Assembly (NCBI GenBank): GCA_963834365.1
Contig: CAWIBS010000024.1
Span: 1-64,000, forward strand
Direction of reading: 5' to 3'
Length of the DNA: 64,000 bases
DNA from: CAWJAP01 sp963834365
GTDB taxonomy: Bacteria; Acidobacteriota; Vicinamibacteria; Vicinamibacterales; Vicinamibacteraceae
Under the pieces are notes generated by a model. The model made no database searches and was not told the origin of the DNA. It saw only the letters and a program-made list of their open reading frames with translations. The position numbers were made by a program, and so were the translations under genes. Of this stretch, positions 47,997-58,908 are shown one piece after another. How positions within the stretch are numbered: the first letter of the stretch is position 1; each line of letters starts with the position of its first letter.

Positions 47997-50462
47997 ATGC
48001 GGCTCAGGCAACGGCTCGAAGAACTGCTCAGCGACGTCCGCCTGGCAGTGCGGCAGTTGATCTCGGCCCGGGGGTTCACGCTGGTGGCAGCGCTCACCCT
48101 GGCGCTCGGCATCGGCGTCAACAGCGCCATCTTCTCGCTGGCCGATGCGGCGCTGATGCGGCCGCTGCCGTTTGGCGAAGCCGGGCGACTGGTCATGCTG
48201 TGGGAGCGCACACCGAAGTCGCCCAAAACCGGTGTCTCACCGCTGAACATGCGCGACTGGAACCTGCAAAGCCGGTCGTTCGAGGGCATCGCCTTCGTCC
48301 AGCGGGGCATGGGCGGCGGGCCGCTGCTGACCGCGCCTGACGGCTCGATCGAAACGGCGGAGCGTCAGAGCACCAGTGCCAGCTTCTTCGACGTCCTCGA
48401 GGTGGTCCCGATTGTGGGCCGCACGTTCAAGCCCGAAGACGACGGCCCGTCGCCGCGCGTGGTGCTGCTCGGCGAAGCCGTGTGGCGGCGCCGATTCAGC
48501 GGCGATCCTTCGATTGTCGGCCGTCTCGTGCGGCTGAACGGCCAGCCGTATACCGTCGTCGGCGTGGTCGCCGACAACGTGCAGTTCTCGAGGCCAGCCG
48601 AGATCTGGACGCTGGCGGGGCAGTTCCCGGACATTCCGGCGTTGCGCGCCGCCCGCGCCTTCGACGTCGTCGCGCGGCTGAAGGCCGGGGTATCGATCGA
48701 GGCGGCGCAGGCCGAGCTGAACGTCATTGCCGACCGGCTCGCGCAGGCATATCCCGAAGCGAACAAGGGTACCGGCGTGATCGTCGAGCCGGTCCGCGCC
48801 GGCATCGTCGGCAGCGATCTGGCGACGACGTCGATGTTCCTGCTGGGCGTGGTGGGCTTCGTGCTGCTCCTGTGCTGCGCGAACGTCGCCAATCTGCTGC
48901 TCGCGCGGGCTGCCGCGCGCACCCGTGAGATCGCCGTGCGGTCCGCGCTCGGCGCCGCGCGCGGACGCATCATCAGGCAGCTGCTCACGGAGAGCCTCGT
49001 GCTCGCGGTGCTCGGGGGGATGCTGGGCATCGGCGTCGGCGCCGCGATTCTCCGGGCCGCGCCAGCGCTGATTCCGCCGGGTCTGTTGCCGGCGGCAGTG
49101 ACGCCCGCGTTCGACGCGCGGGTCGTGCTGTTTGGTCTGGCCGCGGCGCTGGCGGTGGGTGTCGTGTTCGGTGTCATCCCGGCGTGGCAGGCGACGGGCG
49201 GATCGCTTGCCGGCGTGATGGCGTCCGAGAGTCGGTCCTCGACCTCTACGAGCCGGCGCTTCCGCAGCCTGCTCGTGTCAGGCGAAGTGGCCGCGGCGGT
49301 CGTGCTCCTGTGCGGTGCCGGGTTGCTGCTGCAGACGCTGCTGAAGCTGGTCGGCGGCGACACCGGCTATCGCGCGACGAGCGAGTCGATCCTGACGCTC
49401 GACTTCAGCGTGCCCACGGGGGAGCGCTCACGGTATCCAGCGGCGGAAGCCGTCACACAGTTCTACGAGGCGGTGGGTCGCGACGTCAGCGCGCTGCCCG
49501 AGGTGCGCCGCGTCGGCTGGGCGTCGAGCCTGCCGTACGGCACGAGCGAGCTGGGCCGGTGGGCGTTCGAGATCATCGGCGATCCGCAGGTCGAGGCGGG
49601 CGATCGGCCGAGAGCGGAGTACACGACCGCGGATCCCGGATACTTCGGCACGCTCGACCTGCCGATCGTGAGCGGGCGCGGCTTCAACGATCGCGACACG
49701 CTGCACAGCCTGCCTGTGTGTCTCGTCAACGAGGCGTTCGTGCGCCGGCATTTCCAGGGCCGCAACCCGGTCGGCGCGCGTCTCGAGCTCATCGCGCCCT
49801 TCAACGGGCCCGCACAGATCCGCGAGATCGTCGGCGTGGCGCGGCAAACCAGCGGCGAGCCCGATGCGCCCGAAGAGCTGCTCCAGGTCTACGTGCCGCT
49901 GGCGCAGTTCCCGACCGGCGACGTCTACATGGTGGTGCAGCCGTCGGCCGGCGCGGCGGAGACGCTGACGCCGCTCGTGCGGCGGGTCGTCGCTCGAATC
50001 GATCCCGACGTGCCGGTGCGGCGCGACCGGACGCTCGAGACGCTGTCGATTGCGTCGACCGCGGGCTATCGCTTCCGGGCGGAGATGGTCGGGACGTTCG
50101 CGGCGCTGGCGCTCGTGCTGGCAATGGTGGGGGTATTCGGAGTGCTCGCCTACACCGTGCAGCAGCGGCAGCGCGAGATCGGCGTACGCATGGCGCTGGG
50201 CGCCACCTCCCTCCGTGTGACGTGGCTCGTGTTCCGTGACGCCGGCTGGATGATCGCGACCGGCGCCGTCGTCGGCATGGTGCTCGCGGCACTTTCGGGA
50301 CGGCTGGTCGCGACGTTCCTCTTCGGGGTCGATCCACTCGACCCGCTGACATTCGTCAGCGTGCCCGTCGTCATCCTGCTCACGGCGATCGCCGCCGCTG
50401 CGGCCCCGGCCTGGCGTGCCAGCCGCATAAACCCCGTCGAGGCGTTTCGCTACGACGGGTGA
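47997..50462 (+). CDS. ADOP-family ABC permease (MacB/FtsX type)
   Basis: An 821-residue permease from ATG 47997, preceded by GAGGAGGA at 47981-47988. Two MacB_PCD/FtsX units are visible: GFTLVAALTLALGIGVNSAIF, VVGFVLLLCCANVANLLLARA with REIAVRSALGAARGRIIRQLL, then the second periplasmic domain (YFGTLDLPIVSGRGFNDRD) and the last helices (VFGVLAYTVQQRQREIGVRM). The end reads PAWRASRINPVEAFRYDG. No ATPase gene is adjacent, as is usual for these acidobacterial permeases. A role in exporting or extracting envelope lipids or macrolide-like molecules is inferred from MacB/FtsX only. Confidence 0.87.
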   Translation: MRLRQRLEELLSDVRLAVRQLISARGFTLVAALTLALGIGVNSAIFSLADAALMRPLPFGEAGRLVMLWERTPKSPKTGVSPLNMRDWNLQSRSFEGIAFVQRGMGGGPLLTAPDGSIETAERQSTSASFFDVLEVVPIVGRTFKPEDDGPSPRVVLLGEAVWRRRFSGDPSIVGRLVRLNGQPYTVVGVVADNVQFSRPAEIWTLAGQFPDIPALRAARAFDVVARLKAGVSIEAAQAELNVIADRLAQAYPEANKGTGVIVEPVRAGIVGSDLATTSMFLLGVVGFVLLLCCANVANLLLARAAARTREIAVRSALGAARGRIIRQLLTESLVLAVLGGMLGIGVGAAILRAAPALIPPGLLPAAVTPAFDARVVLFGLAAALAVGVVFGVIPAWQATGGSLAGVMASESRSSTSTSRRFRSLLVSGEVAAAVVLLCGAGLLLQTLLKLVGGDTGYRATSESILTLDFSVPTGERSRYPAAEAVTQFYEAVGRDVSALPEVRRVGWASSLPYGTSELGRWAFEIIGDPQVEAGDRPRAEYTTADPGYFGTLDLPIVSGRGFNDRDTLHSLPVCLVNEAFVRRHFQGRNPVGARLELIAPFNGPAQIREIVGVARQTSGEPDAPEELLQVYVPLAQFPTGDVYMVVQPSAGAAETLTPLVRRVVARIDPDVPVRRDRTLETLSIASTAGYRFRAEMVGTFAALALVLAMVGVFGVLAYTVQQRQREIGVRMALGATSLRVTWLVFRDAGWMIATGAVVGMVLAALSGRLVATFLFGVDPLDPLTFVSVPVVILLTAIAAAAAPAWRASRINPVEAFRYDG

Positions 50463-50554
50463 GTCAGTCATTGGCCTGGGACGCAGCAACCTCATGCTTC
50501 GCTGGTCCTCAGCTGTCCTTGACAAGCATCGACAACTGAGTAAGAGTGCTGAGG

Positions 50555-50885
50555 ATGCCGCGCCATGAAGCCTTTCAAGGCTCGCTTCCGCTCCTCGTGC
50601 TGAAAATTCTGTCACGGCGAGGCCCTCTGCACGGCTACGGCATCACCGTGCGGATTCATGAAGCGACGGGCGACGTGCTGCGCGTCGAAGAAGGCTCGCT
50701 CTACCCGGCACTCCACCGGATGGAAGAAGCCGGCTGGATCACCGCCACCTGGACGATCACGGACAACAAACGGCGGGCCCGCGTCTACGAAATCACCGAG
50801 CCAGGGACGTGAACGACTCGACGTGGACGAGCGACGCTGGGTCGCCGTCAACGCCGCCGTCCTGCGGGCCCTGAAGCACGCGTAG
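50555..50885 (+). CDS. PadR-family regulator (one frameshift)
   Basis: Starts MPRHEAFQGSLPLLVLKILS and continues RGPLHGYGITVRIHEATG, VEEGSLYPALHRMEEAGWI, KRRARVYEITEPG. This is the PadR winged helix. The frame changes near 50806, after which GRERLDVDERRWVAVNAAVL completes the expected C-terminal helix to the stop at 50885. Total ~110 residues, normal for the short PadR type. It ends 11 bases before the downstream permease and likely represses that operon. Confidence 0.8.
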
Positions 50886-50896
50886 GAGCGTTCGGC

Positions 50897-53569
50897 ATGT
50901 CCTGGCTTTCGCGTTTCGTCAGCGTGATCCGCAGCGACCGTCTGAATCGCGATCTCGACGACGAGATTCGATTTCACCTGGACGCGCGAACCGAGGAGCA
51001 CACGCGAGCGGGCTTGTCCCTCGAGGAGGCCAGCGCACGGGCTCGCCGGCAATTCGGCAGCCCGGCGCTCGTCCGTGACGCGAGCCGGGACATCAAGGTG
51101 TTTCCGCGCCTCGAATCGATTCTTCGCGACGTCGCATTCGCGATGCGGCTGTGGCGGCGGAACAAGCTCGTCACGGGCGCGGCGCTGGTGTCCCTCTCAC
51201 TTGCCGTCGGAGCGTGCACCGCGGCCTTCTCCCTGATCGACGCCCTGATCCTCCGGCCGCTGCCGGTCGACGATCCGCAGTCCCTGGTCTACGTCGCCTT
51301 GCGCGGCCCGACGGACGCCCGGGATGGCCTCAGCTTCAACTACCCGCTCTTTCGCGAGATGCGCACGGCAAGCAGCCGGCAGGTCCGGCTGTTCGCGTTG
51401 AGTGACCAGGCGAGGCGCGACGCCGTCTTCGACGACAGCGGGCAGGTCGAAAAGGTCTATGGCCAGTGGGTTTCTGGCGATGCCTTCGCCATCCTCGGGG
51501 TGAAGCCGGCGCTCGGCAGGGTGCTGGCCTCGACTGACGATGTCAATCCAGGGCAGCACCCGGTCGCGGTCTTGAGCTACGACTTCTGGAAGCGTCGATT
51601 TGCCGGGAGCCCGGAGGTTCTCGGCCGTTGGGTCACGATTCGGGAGAAGCCGCTTCAGATCGTGGGAGTGGCGGCGAAGGGCTTCACCGGCGTCGAGCCG
51701 GGCATCATGACCGACATCTGGGCTCCCACGATGATGTGGGACGATCGCGCGATCTCGGACCCGGCTACCCGCTGGTTCCGGATCTGGGGGCGGCTGCACG
51801 CCGATGTCGCGCCGGGGCCGGCGCGTACTGTTCTGCAGAGCGTCTTCACCAGCTTCGCCCGCGACCAGGTGGCCAGGCGGTCCGAGGAGTCCCGGGATCG
51901 TCTCGAGCAGCTGCTGAACACGCGGGTCCACCTGCGATCCGCCGCGACCGGCCCATCCGGGCTCCGCGAGGACTTCGCGCGCGCATTGTGGATGCTCGGC
52001 GCCCTCGCCGCAATGGTCCTGCTCGTCGCGTCCATGAACGTCGCGAGCCTGCTGGTGGCACGCGCGGCTGCCCGGCAGCGCGAGATGGCGCTGCGGGCAT
52101 CGATTGGCGCCGGACGTGGCCGCTTGATCCAGCAGGCGTTGATCGAGAGCGGATTGTTGGCGCTCACGTCATGCGCGCTGGGCGCAGTCCTGTCACTCGT
52201 CGCGACACCGATGATCGTGTCGATGATGTCAACGTCGGCGACGATCGTGCGCCTCGATGTGTGGCCGGACTGGCGCGTCCTCGTGTTCCTCGGCGGTCTG
52301 GCCGTCCTCGTGACGTTCTTGTTCGGGCTCGCGCCCGCGCTGCACGCCGCCGCCGCTCCGCCAGCAGACGCGCTGAGATCTGGAGGAGGAAGGCACGCGA
52401 CGCGCGTGGGTCTGTTCCGGCCCCTCGTTGCCGCGCAGATCGCGTTCAGTTTCGTCGTGCTGTTCGTGGGCGGTCTGTGCCTGGCGAGCTTCGCGAAACT
52501 GCTGCGCACCGATCTCGGGTTCGACGCGAGCAACCTGACGCTCGTGAGTGTCACGGCCTCGTCTGCGGGCGAGGACCACGGGCCATCCCCGGCCGCGTGG
52601 GCCTCGTTGTTGGAACGTCTGGAACACACCCCGGGTATCGACGCGGCGAGTCTCTCCAGCTGGGGCCTGTTCACAGGCTCCGGGCGCAACAAGAGCGTGC
52701 GAATCCCGGGTCGACCGGTCGATGCCTATACCCCGTGGTATTTGCCGGTGTCCCCGGGGTTTCTGCGCACGATGCGAATCCCCCTCGTCGCGGGACGGGA
52801 TTTGGAGTGGCGGGATGCGCGGCCGGAACTGTCGACCGCGGTCATCGTGAACGAGAGCTTCGCCAGGCGGTACTTTCCGGGTGAGTCGGCGATCGGCAAG
52901 CGATTCTTCCGCATCGATGGAGGAGCCACGCTGGCTGCCCAGGAAGTGATTGGCGTTGCAAAGGACGCAAAGTACACCGACATTCGAGAGCCGGCACCAC
53001 CAACGGTTTACGAAGCCTACTGGCCGCAGAACGCAGCCGTGGTTCAGATGCGGACGCGCCTGGAGATGGGAGCGCTGCGGGCGGCTCTGCGAGAAGAAGT
53101 TCGCCGTGCGCATGCCGCGTTTCGCCTCGGCGACGTCACGCCGCAGTCCACGCTCGTGGACAACCACCTCGTGCGAGACCGTGCCCTGGCGCTGCTGTCG
53201 GCGTTCTTTTCCCTGGTGGCGAGCATCCTGGTGGTGGTCGGAGTCTACGGGCTCCTCAGCTACACCGTGCTTCAACGGACGCGAGAGATCGGGATTCGTC
53301 TCGCCCTGGGCGCACACCCGATGCGGATTGCGGCCCTGACCCTGCGGGACGTTGGCGGAATGACGGTGATCGGTCTCGTGATTGGAGGAGTCGGCGCTGC
53401 GCTCACCGGCCGATTCATGACCACGCTGTTGTACGAGGTCACGCCGTCGGACATGTGGAGCATCGCCGCACCCCTGCTCGCGCTGCTGGCAGCGTGCGCG
53501 TTCGCTGCGGTGATCCCGGTGCAGCGTGCGATGCGAATCGCCCCTGCCACGGCATTCATCGTCGAATGA
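50897..53569 (+). CDS. ADOP-family ABC permease with prefix domain
   Basis: An 890-residue permease from ATG 50897, preceded by TAGGAGCG. Residues ~15-70 are the ADOP prefix domain (LNRDLDDEIRFHLDARTEEH, EEASARARRQFGSPALVRDA). Then come MacB_PCD/FtsX units with AALVSLSLAVGACTAAFSLI, AAMVLLVASMNVASLLVARA and REMALRASIGAGRGRLIQQAL. The second unit has YFPGESAIGKRFFRIDG, and the last helices follow YGLLSYTVLQRTREIGIRLAL. It is directly downstream of the PadR gene and probably forms an operon with it. It is related to, but not a recent copy of, the 47997-50462 permease. Confidence 0.87.
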   Translation: MSWLSRFVSVIRSDRLNRDLDDEIRFHLDARTEEHTRAGLSLEEASARARRQFGSPALVRDASRDIKVFPRLESILRDVAFAMRLWRRNKLVTGAALVSLSLAVGACTAAFSLIDALILRPLPVDDPQSLVYVALRGPTDARDGLSFNYPLFREMRTASSRQVRLFALSDQARRDAVFDDSGQVEKVYGQWVSGDAFAILGVKPALGRVLASTDDVNPGQHPVAVLSYDFWKRRFAGSPEVLGRWVTIREKPLQIVGVAAKGFTGVEPGIMTDIWAPTMMWDDRAISDPATRWFRIWGRLHADVAPGPARTVLQSVFTSFARDQVARRSEESRDRLEQLLNTRVHLRSAATGPSGLREDFARALWMLGALAAMVLLVASMNVASLLVARAAARQREMALRASIGAGRGRLIQQALIESGLLALTSCALGAVLSLVATPMIVSMMSTSATIVRLDVWPDWRVLVFLGGLAVLVTFLFGLAPALHAAAAPPADALRSGGGRHATRVGLFRPLVAAQIAFSFVVLFVGGLCLASFAKLLRTDLGFDASNLTLVSVTASSAGEDHGPSPAAWASLLERLEHTPGIDAASLSSWGLFTGSGRNKSVRIPGRPVDAYTPWYLPVSPGFLRTMRIPLVAGRDLEWRDARPELSTAVIVNESFARRYFPGESAIGKRFFRIDGGATLAAQEVIGVAKDAKYTDIREPAPPTVYEAYWPQNAAVVQMRTRLEMGALRAALREEVRRAHAAFRLGDVTPQSTLVDNHLVRDRALALLSAFFSLVASILVVVGVYGLLSYTVLQRTREIGIRLALGAHPMRIAALTLRDVGGMTVIGLVIGGVGAALTGRFMTTLLYEVTPSDMWSIAAPLLALLAACAFAAVIPVQRAMRIAPATAFIVE

Positions 53570-53627
53570 GGGCGAATCGCCCGGATTTCTCCCTGACCTC
53601 AGCACGTCGGAACCCCATCACGCGGAC

Positions 53628-55136
53628 CTACGATTTCGGCATCAGCTTCTCGACGATCTGATCGACGGTGAAGCTCGCCGCCTTTTGTCGCGGTGGGAAC
53701 TCTTTGAAGCTCTCGAGCCACTGGTGCACGACCGCCTGCGCGGCGTACTGGTACGGGACATGCTCGACGAACCAGTCGTTGTATCTGATGCTGTCCTCGC
53801 CCGCCTCGAACGGATCCGATCGCAGATCGAACATCTTGGGGATGCGCATCTGCTTCAGCGGCTCGCGCCAGACCTCGAGTCCCGTGGCGAGCTGCTCGGC
53901 GAACACGATCTTGTACTGTTGCACGCGCAACGCCATCAGGTCGCCATCGTCGCTCCAGTAGATGAAGCCGTCGCGCGGGCAGGGCTCCTTGCCGGACAGG
54001 AACGGCAGCAGGTTGTAGCCATCGATATGCACCTTGAAGGTCGTCCCGCCGATATCGTGTCCCTTCTTGAGCTTGGCGACGATGTCCGGATCCCCGGCTG
54101 CGGCCGCGAAGGTCGGCAGGAAGTCCGTGAGGGACCCGATCTCGTTGATCACCTCGCCGGGCTTGATGACGCCAGGCCACCGCATCACGCAGGGGACGCG
54201 CCAGCCGCCCTCCCAGTTCGTGTCCTTTTCGCCGCGGAACGGCGTCGCGCCGCCGTCCGGCCAGATGCATTCTTCCGCGCCGTTGTCCGTGGTAAAGACG
54301 ACGATCGTATTGTCGGCCACGCCGAGATCGTCGACCTTCTTCAGCAGATCACCAACGTAGCCGTCGAGCTCGACCATCCCGTCGGGGTACAGGCCATGCC
54401 CGGTCTTGCCCACTGACGACGGCTTCAGATGCGTGAACACGTGCATGCGCGTGGGGTTGAAGTAGCAGAGCCACGGCACGTTCTCCTTGGTCTTGCGCGC
54501 CATGAAGTCGAGGGCGGAGGCCAGGAACTCCTCGTCCACCGTCTCCATCCGCTTCCTGGTGAGTGGGCCCGTGTTCTCGATGGTCTGCTTGCCAACCTTC
54601 CCGAACACCGGATCGACGGTCGCATCGTCCTTGTCCGTCGCCTTGCACTTGAGGACGCCGCGGGGTCCGAATCTGGCCTTGAACTTGGGGTCCTTGGGGT
54701 AGTCGACATACTCGGGCTCTTCCTCGGCGTTGAGGTGATAGAGGTTCCCGAAGAACTCATCGAAGCCATGCACCGTCGGCAGGTGCTCGTTGCGATCGCC
54801 GAGATGGTTCTTGCCGAACTGGCCGGTCGCGTAACCGAAGCCCTTGAGCACCTGGGCGATGGTCACGTCTTCGGCCTTGATCCCCAGGGTGGCGCCGGGC
54901 ATGCCGACCTTGGTCAGGCCCGTACGGATCGGCTGCTGGCCCGTGAGGAACGCCGCACGGCCAGCGGTGCAGCTTTGCTGGCCATAGAAGTCCGTGAACA
55001 TCGCGCCCTCGCGGGCGATGCGATCCATGTTCGGCGTGCGATAGCCCATGACGCCGTGGTTGTAGCAGCTCAGATTGAACCAACCGATGTCGTCCGCCAT
55101 GATGAAGAGAATGTTTGGTTTGCCCGTCTTTGCCAT
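53628..55136 (-). CDS. arylsulfatase
   Basis: A 502-residue sulfatase from ATG 55136, preceded by AGGAGAC (55143-55149). The N-terminal metal site is NILFIMADDIGWFNLSCY with two Asp. The formylglycine motif is CTAGRAAFLTG, where the cysteine would be oxidised by formylglycine-generating enzyme. GKNHLGDRNEHLPTVHGFDE and VVFTTDNGAEECIWP give the remaining active-site lysine, histidine, Asp and Asn. No signal peptide is seen, so it may be cytoplasmic or exported by another route. It hydrolyses a sulfate ester; the substrate is unknown. A fragment of another sulfatase lies 100 bases upstream of its start. Confidence 0.9.
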   Translation of the reverse strand: MAKTGKPNILFIMADDIGWFNLSCYNHGVMGYRTPNMDRIAREGAMFTDFYGQQSCTAGRAAFLTGQQPIRTGLTKVGMPGATLGIKAEDVTIAQVLKGFGYATGQFGKNHLGDRNEHLPTVHGFDEFFGNLYHLNAEEEPEYVDYPKDPKFKARFGPRGVLKCKATDKDDATVDPVFGKVGKQTIENTGPLTRKRMETVDEEFLASALDFMARKTKENVPWLCYFNPTRMHVFTHLKPSSVGKTGHGLYPDGMVELDGYVGDLLKKVDDLGVADNTIVVFTTDNGAEECIWPDGGATPFRGEKDTNWEGGWRVPCVMRWPGVIKPGEVINEIGSLTDFLPTFAAAAGDPDIVAKLKKGHDIGGTTFKVHIDGYNLLPFLSGKEPCPRDGFIYWSDDGDLMALRVQQYKIVFAEQLATGLEVWREPLKQMRIPKMFDLRSDPFEAGEDSIRYNDWFVEHVPYQYAAQAVVHQWLESFKEFPPRQKAASFTVDQIVEKLMPKS

Positions 55137-55834
55137 TTGAAGTCTCCTGTACGCTTACTGGCGTCGGCGCCGTCTCCGATCACAGTCGAACGCGAAGAGT
55201 CTACACCTCTGCACACGAACCTCACACGGCCGTCGAGAACTCAGTTGCGCACGACCGCCGCCCGCCAACCTGCTCTGAGTTGAGCGCTCCGCTGGTCCAC
55301 CACACCGCGCGAACTCGCGCGTCGGCCGAGATCGACACTCTCCTGCGGATCCGTCTGATGATCGTATAACTCAACTCCCACGATATCGCCGGTGCTGGTT
55401 CGCCACTCGGACGCCCCTCATCGTCAGCGTTCCGTGGCAGAAGCGTCCTAACGGACGCGCGTCTGCGCTCGTCGAACTCGTGGAGGTGGCGGCAATTGCG
55501 TTGGCATGTGTCTCGGCAACGGCGCCTGCCGCTTCCCGACGCGGCAACTGCGATGAAAAGGACGTTGACGCCAGCGCGGCCGATGGGCGGGCGGGCTCGG
55601 CGAGATCGCGAGACTTCAGAACGAATCGAAGAAGAGTGGTGACCCTAAATTTCGCCAGTTGGAACCGCATTGGCGAATTGCTCAGACGGCTTGACGGACT
55701 TCGACAGGTTGCCTAATCGTGCTTGGGCAGGTCGAGCCGTAACGCAATGGCGTTGATTAGGAACATTCCGACAAGGGGGAAGTCAGCGGCGGCTGCCGCG
55801 GAATGACCGTGCTGGGGAGTAGAATTCACAACTC
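55137..55834. other. gene-poor interval
   Basis: Apart from the sulfatase remnant at 55241-55420, this ~700-base interval shows no gene. Frames at 55480-55716 and 55371-55670 lack conserved motifs and starts. No repeat or strong promoter is evident before the kinase at 55835. Confidence 0.45.
55241..55420 (-). pseudogene. sulfatase C-terminal remnant
   Basis: The minus-strand frame reads SEWRTSTGDIVGVELYDH, then QTDPQESVDLGRR and SAQLRAGWRAAVVRN, with its stop at 55241-55243. The ELYDHQTDPQE pattern is the conserved C-terminal end of iduronate-2-sulfatase-like enzymes. Neither the active site nor a start is present. It lies just upstream of an intact arylsulfatase gene on the same strand but is of a different subtype, so it is not a direct duplicate. 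Confidence 0.65.
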
Positions 55835-58759
55835 GTGGCACTCCCCCCTTATGATCGGCAGCGCCTGAAAGAGGTGTTCGCGGGCGCGCGGGCGCTGCCA
55901 GCGGAACGACGCCCGGCGTACCTGGCCGAAGCCTGCGGAGGCAACGAGGCCCTGCGCCAGGAGGTGGAATCGCTCCTGGCGTCGGACGAGCGCGCCAAGA
56001 GCTTCCTCGAAACGCCTGCTGCGGTTCAGGTCCAGGACGCCTTCGCAGGAAAGAATCTCGAGGGCCAGCGGATCGGCTCGTATCAGATCGAGGCATGGAT
56101 CGGCGCGGGCGGGATGGGCGAGGTCTACAGAGCCCTCGACACGAAGCTGAATCGCCAGGTCGCGATCAAGGTCCTGCTGCCGGCCGTTGCCGACGATCCC
56201 GATCGCCTCGCGCGCTTCAGTCGTGAAGCGCAGGTGCTCGCCTCCCTCAATCATCCGCACATCGCGCAGATCCATGGCCTCGAAGACGCCAGCGGCGTAC
56301 GAGCCTTGGTCATGGAACTCGTCGATGGCCCGACGCTCGCCGATCGGATCGCGCAGGGGGCCATTCCCGTCGACGGGGCGCTGGCGATGGCGAAGCAGAT
56401 CGCCGAGGCGCTTGAAGCGGCGCACGAGCAAGGGATCATCCATCGGGACCTGAAGCCGGCGAACATCAAGATTCGCGAGGACGGCACTGTGAAGGTGCTG
56501 GACTTCGGGCTGGCGAAGGCCCTCGACCCGACAAGCGGCGCGCGTGTGGAGCGCGATAGACCCCGCCGACTCCCGGCGCGCGTCCGACGGAGCCTGGCGT
56601 CATCCTCGGGACGGCGGCCTACATGAGTCCCGAACAGGCCAGGGGTCGCCCGGTGGACAAACGCGCGGACATCTGGGCGTTCGGCGCGGTGCTCTACGAA
56701 ATGCTGACCGGCCGACCCGTGTTCCCTGGCGAGACCGCGTCGGACACGATCGCCGCGATCCTCCAGCATGAGCCGGACTGGGCTGCACTGCCCGCCAACG
56801 TGCCGTCCTCGATTCGTACGCTCATCCGTCGATGCCTGGCAAAGGAACGGCGGCAGCGCATCGCCGACATCTCGGTGGCACTGTTCGTCCTCGAAGACCC
56901 ATCGAGCGCACCGTCGTTGCCAGGGGCGATCGCGCCACGGCCATCACTGTGGCGCCGCCTGGCCATCCCTTCCAGCACGTGGCTCCTCGGCGGCGCAATG
57001 GTCGGGCGCCATCGTCTGGTTTGCCACACGCGTCCCCACTCCGCCTCCGCGCGTGTCGCGCTTCGTGATCACGCCACCGAGCGCTGCGGCGCTGACGGTG
57101 AGCGGGTTATTTCGCGACCTGGCCCTTACACCTGATGGCACGCGCCTGGTGTACGTCGGCGGCAACGGCGCGTCACTCTTCGTGCGAACGCTCGATCAGC
57201 TCGACGCCACGCCACTCACCGGGCTCAACGCGGCGTTTGGACCGTTCGTCTCGCCAGACGGCCAGTGGATCGGTGTTCACGACTGGAGCCTCGGCTCCGG
57301 CCCTGAAGAAAGTCGCGATCACCGGCGGGCCGGCGGTCACGATCGGTCACCCTGACGGCCCCACTCGCGGCGCGAGCTGGGGCGCGGACGGCACGATCAT
57401 CTTCGCCACTACCAATGCGACGACGGGCCTGCAGCGGATCGCGGCCGCGGCGGCGAGCCGACCGTGCTGACGCGGCCGAACCGGGCGGCCGGCGAAGCCG
57501 ACCATATCTGGCCGGAGATTTTGCCGGGCGGCCAGGCGGTGCTGTTCACGATCACCGCCACGACTGGCCGCCTCGACCAGGCGCAGGTCGCCGTCCTCGA
57601 TCTCCGCACCGGCACGCAGACCGTGCTGATTCGGGGCGGCAGCGACGCGCGCTACGTGTCGAGCGGCCATCTCATATACGCCGCGGAGGGGACGCTGCGG
57701 GCTGTCGCCTTCGACCTCGCCCGGCTCGCCGTCGTCGGTACGTCCGTTGCGGTTCTGCCCCAGGTGCAGACGAGCGCGACCGGCGCTGCAAACGTGGCGG
57801 TGGCGGCGAATGGAACGCTGGTCTACGTGCCGGGCGGCGTGGGGGTGACAGAGAGAACGCTGGTGTGGGTGGACCGTCACGGCCAGGAGACGCCCTTGGC
57901 TGCACCGCCGCGGTCCTACGTCTATCCCCGGCTCTCACCGAACGGTGCGCGCCTGGCGTTCCTCATCGACCGCCAGGAACTGGATATCTGGCTCTTCGAT
58001 CTGTCCCGCTCGACGCTCACGCGTCTGACCTCTGATCCGGGGCTCGAGACCTATCCGGTCTGGACGCCCGATGGCCGCCAGCTCCTCTTCAGCTCGGAGC
58101 GGGCGGGCGGGCGGAATCTTTTCGCGCAAGCCGCCGACGGCACCGGCGCAACCACGCGGTTGACCGAGAGTGCGAACGCGCAGTTCCCGACATCCGTCTC
58201 GCCCGATGGCACGCGGCTCGTGTTCACGGAGATCGCGACAGCGACTGAGGCGGGGGACGTGCTGCAGCTCCGGCTGGATGGAAGGCATACGGTGACACCG
58301 CTCGTGCAGACGCCGTTCAGCGAGCGCAACGGCGAGGTATCGCCCGATGGCCGGTGGCTCGCCTACGAAGCCAACGATTCGGGGCGATTTGAAATCTACG
58401 TGCGGCCGTTTCCGGACGTCGCGAAAGGCCTATGGCAGGTGTCGACGGACGGCGGCACGCGGCCGCTGTGGGCGCGGAACGGTCAAGAGCTGTTCTATCT
58501 GACAGCGACGGGCGCCCTCATGCGCGTCGGCGTGGCACGCGGGCCGACGTGGGCGGCGACCGCACCGACGAAGCTGTTCGAGGGACGCTACGGCGCAGCA
58601 GCTTACCATTCCGGCCGGACGTACGACGTATCGGCCGACGGGAGGCGGTTCCTGATGATCAAAGGCGCGGCCGGAGACGATCCGAACGGGACGCCGGCCG
58701 ACATGGTCGTCGTGCTCAACTGGACAGAGGAGCTGAAGCGTCTGGTGCCGAGGCGGTGA
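55835..58759 (+). pseudogene. Ser/Thr kinase with TolB/WD40-like propeller (four frameshifts)
   Basis: Begins GTG 55835 with an N-terminal helical segment (RQRLKEVFAGARALPAERR, EVESLLASDERAKSFLE). The kinase domain has GAGGMGEVYRALD, VAIKVLLP, HRDLKPANIKI and LDFGLAKAL; MSPEQARGRPVDKRADIWAF lies in a second frame. Homology changes frame near 56545, 57000, 57285 and 57455, then stays open through the propeller (VWTPDGRQLLFSSERAGG, NDSGRFEIYVRPFPDV) to 58759. The change at 57000 fits one extra G in a GGG run. All core residues are conserved, so the gene is either recently broken or affected by sequence errors. It resembles the 4764-7500 kinase closely in the kinase domain. Confidence 0.75.
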
Positions 58760-58908
58760 GAGTGTCGCAGGCTTCAGCTCGGAACCCCGGAGCATCACAG
58801 TCCGGCGACAGGATGCCGCTTTGATCCGAGGAGCTTGCGCGCGCGCGCATGGGCTGCCCTGAGCAACCCAGCCCCGAATAACAATGCGGCGTCGTGCCTG
58901 CGGCAGGT

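Noticed and set aside
55480..55716. 78-residue plus-strand frame before the propeller kinase
   Set aside because: No conserved motif, no ribosome-binding site, and low-complexity composition.
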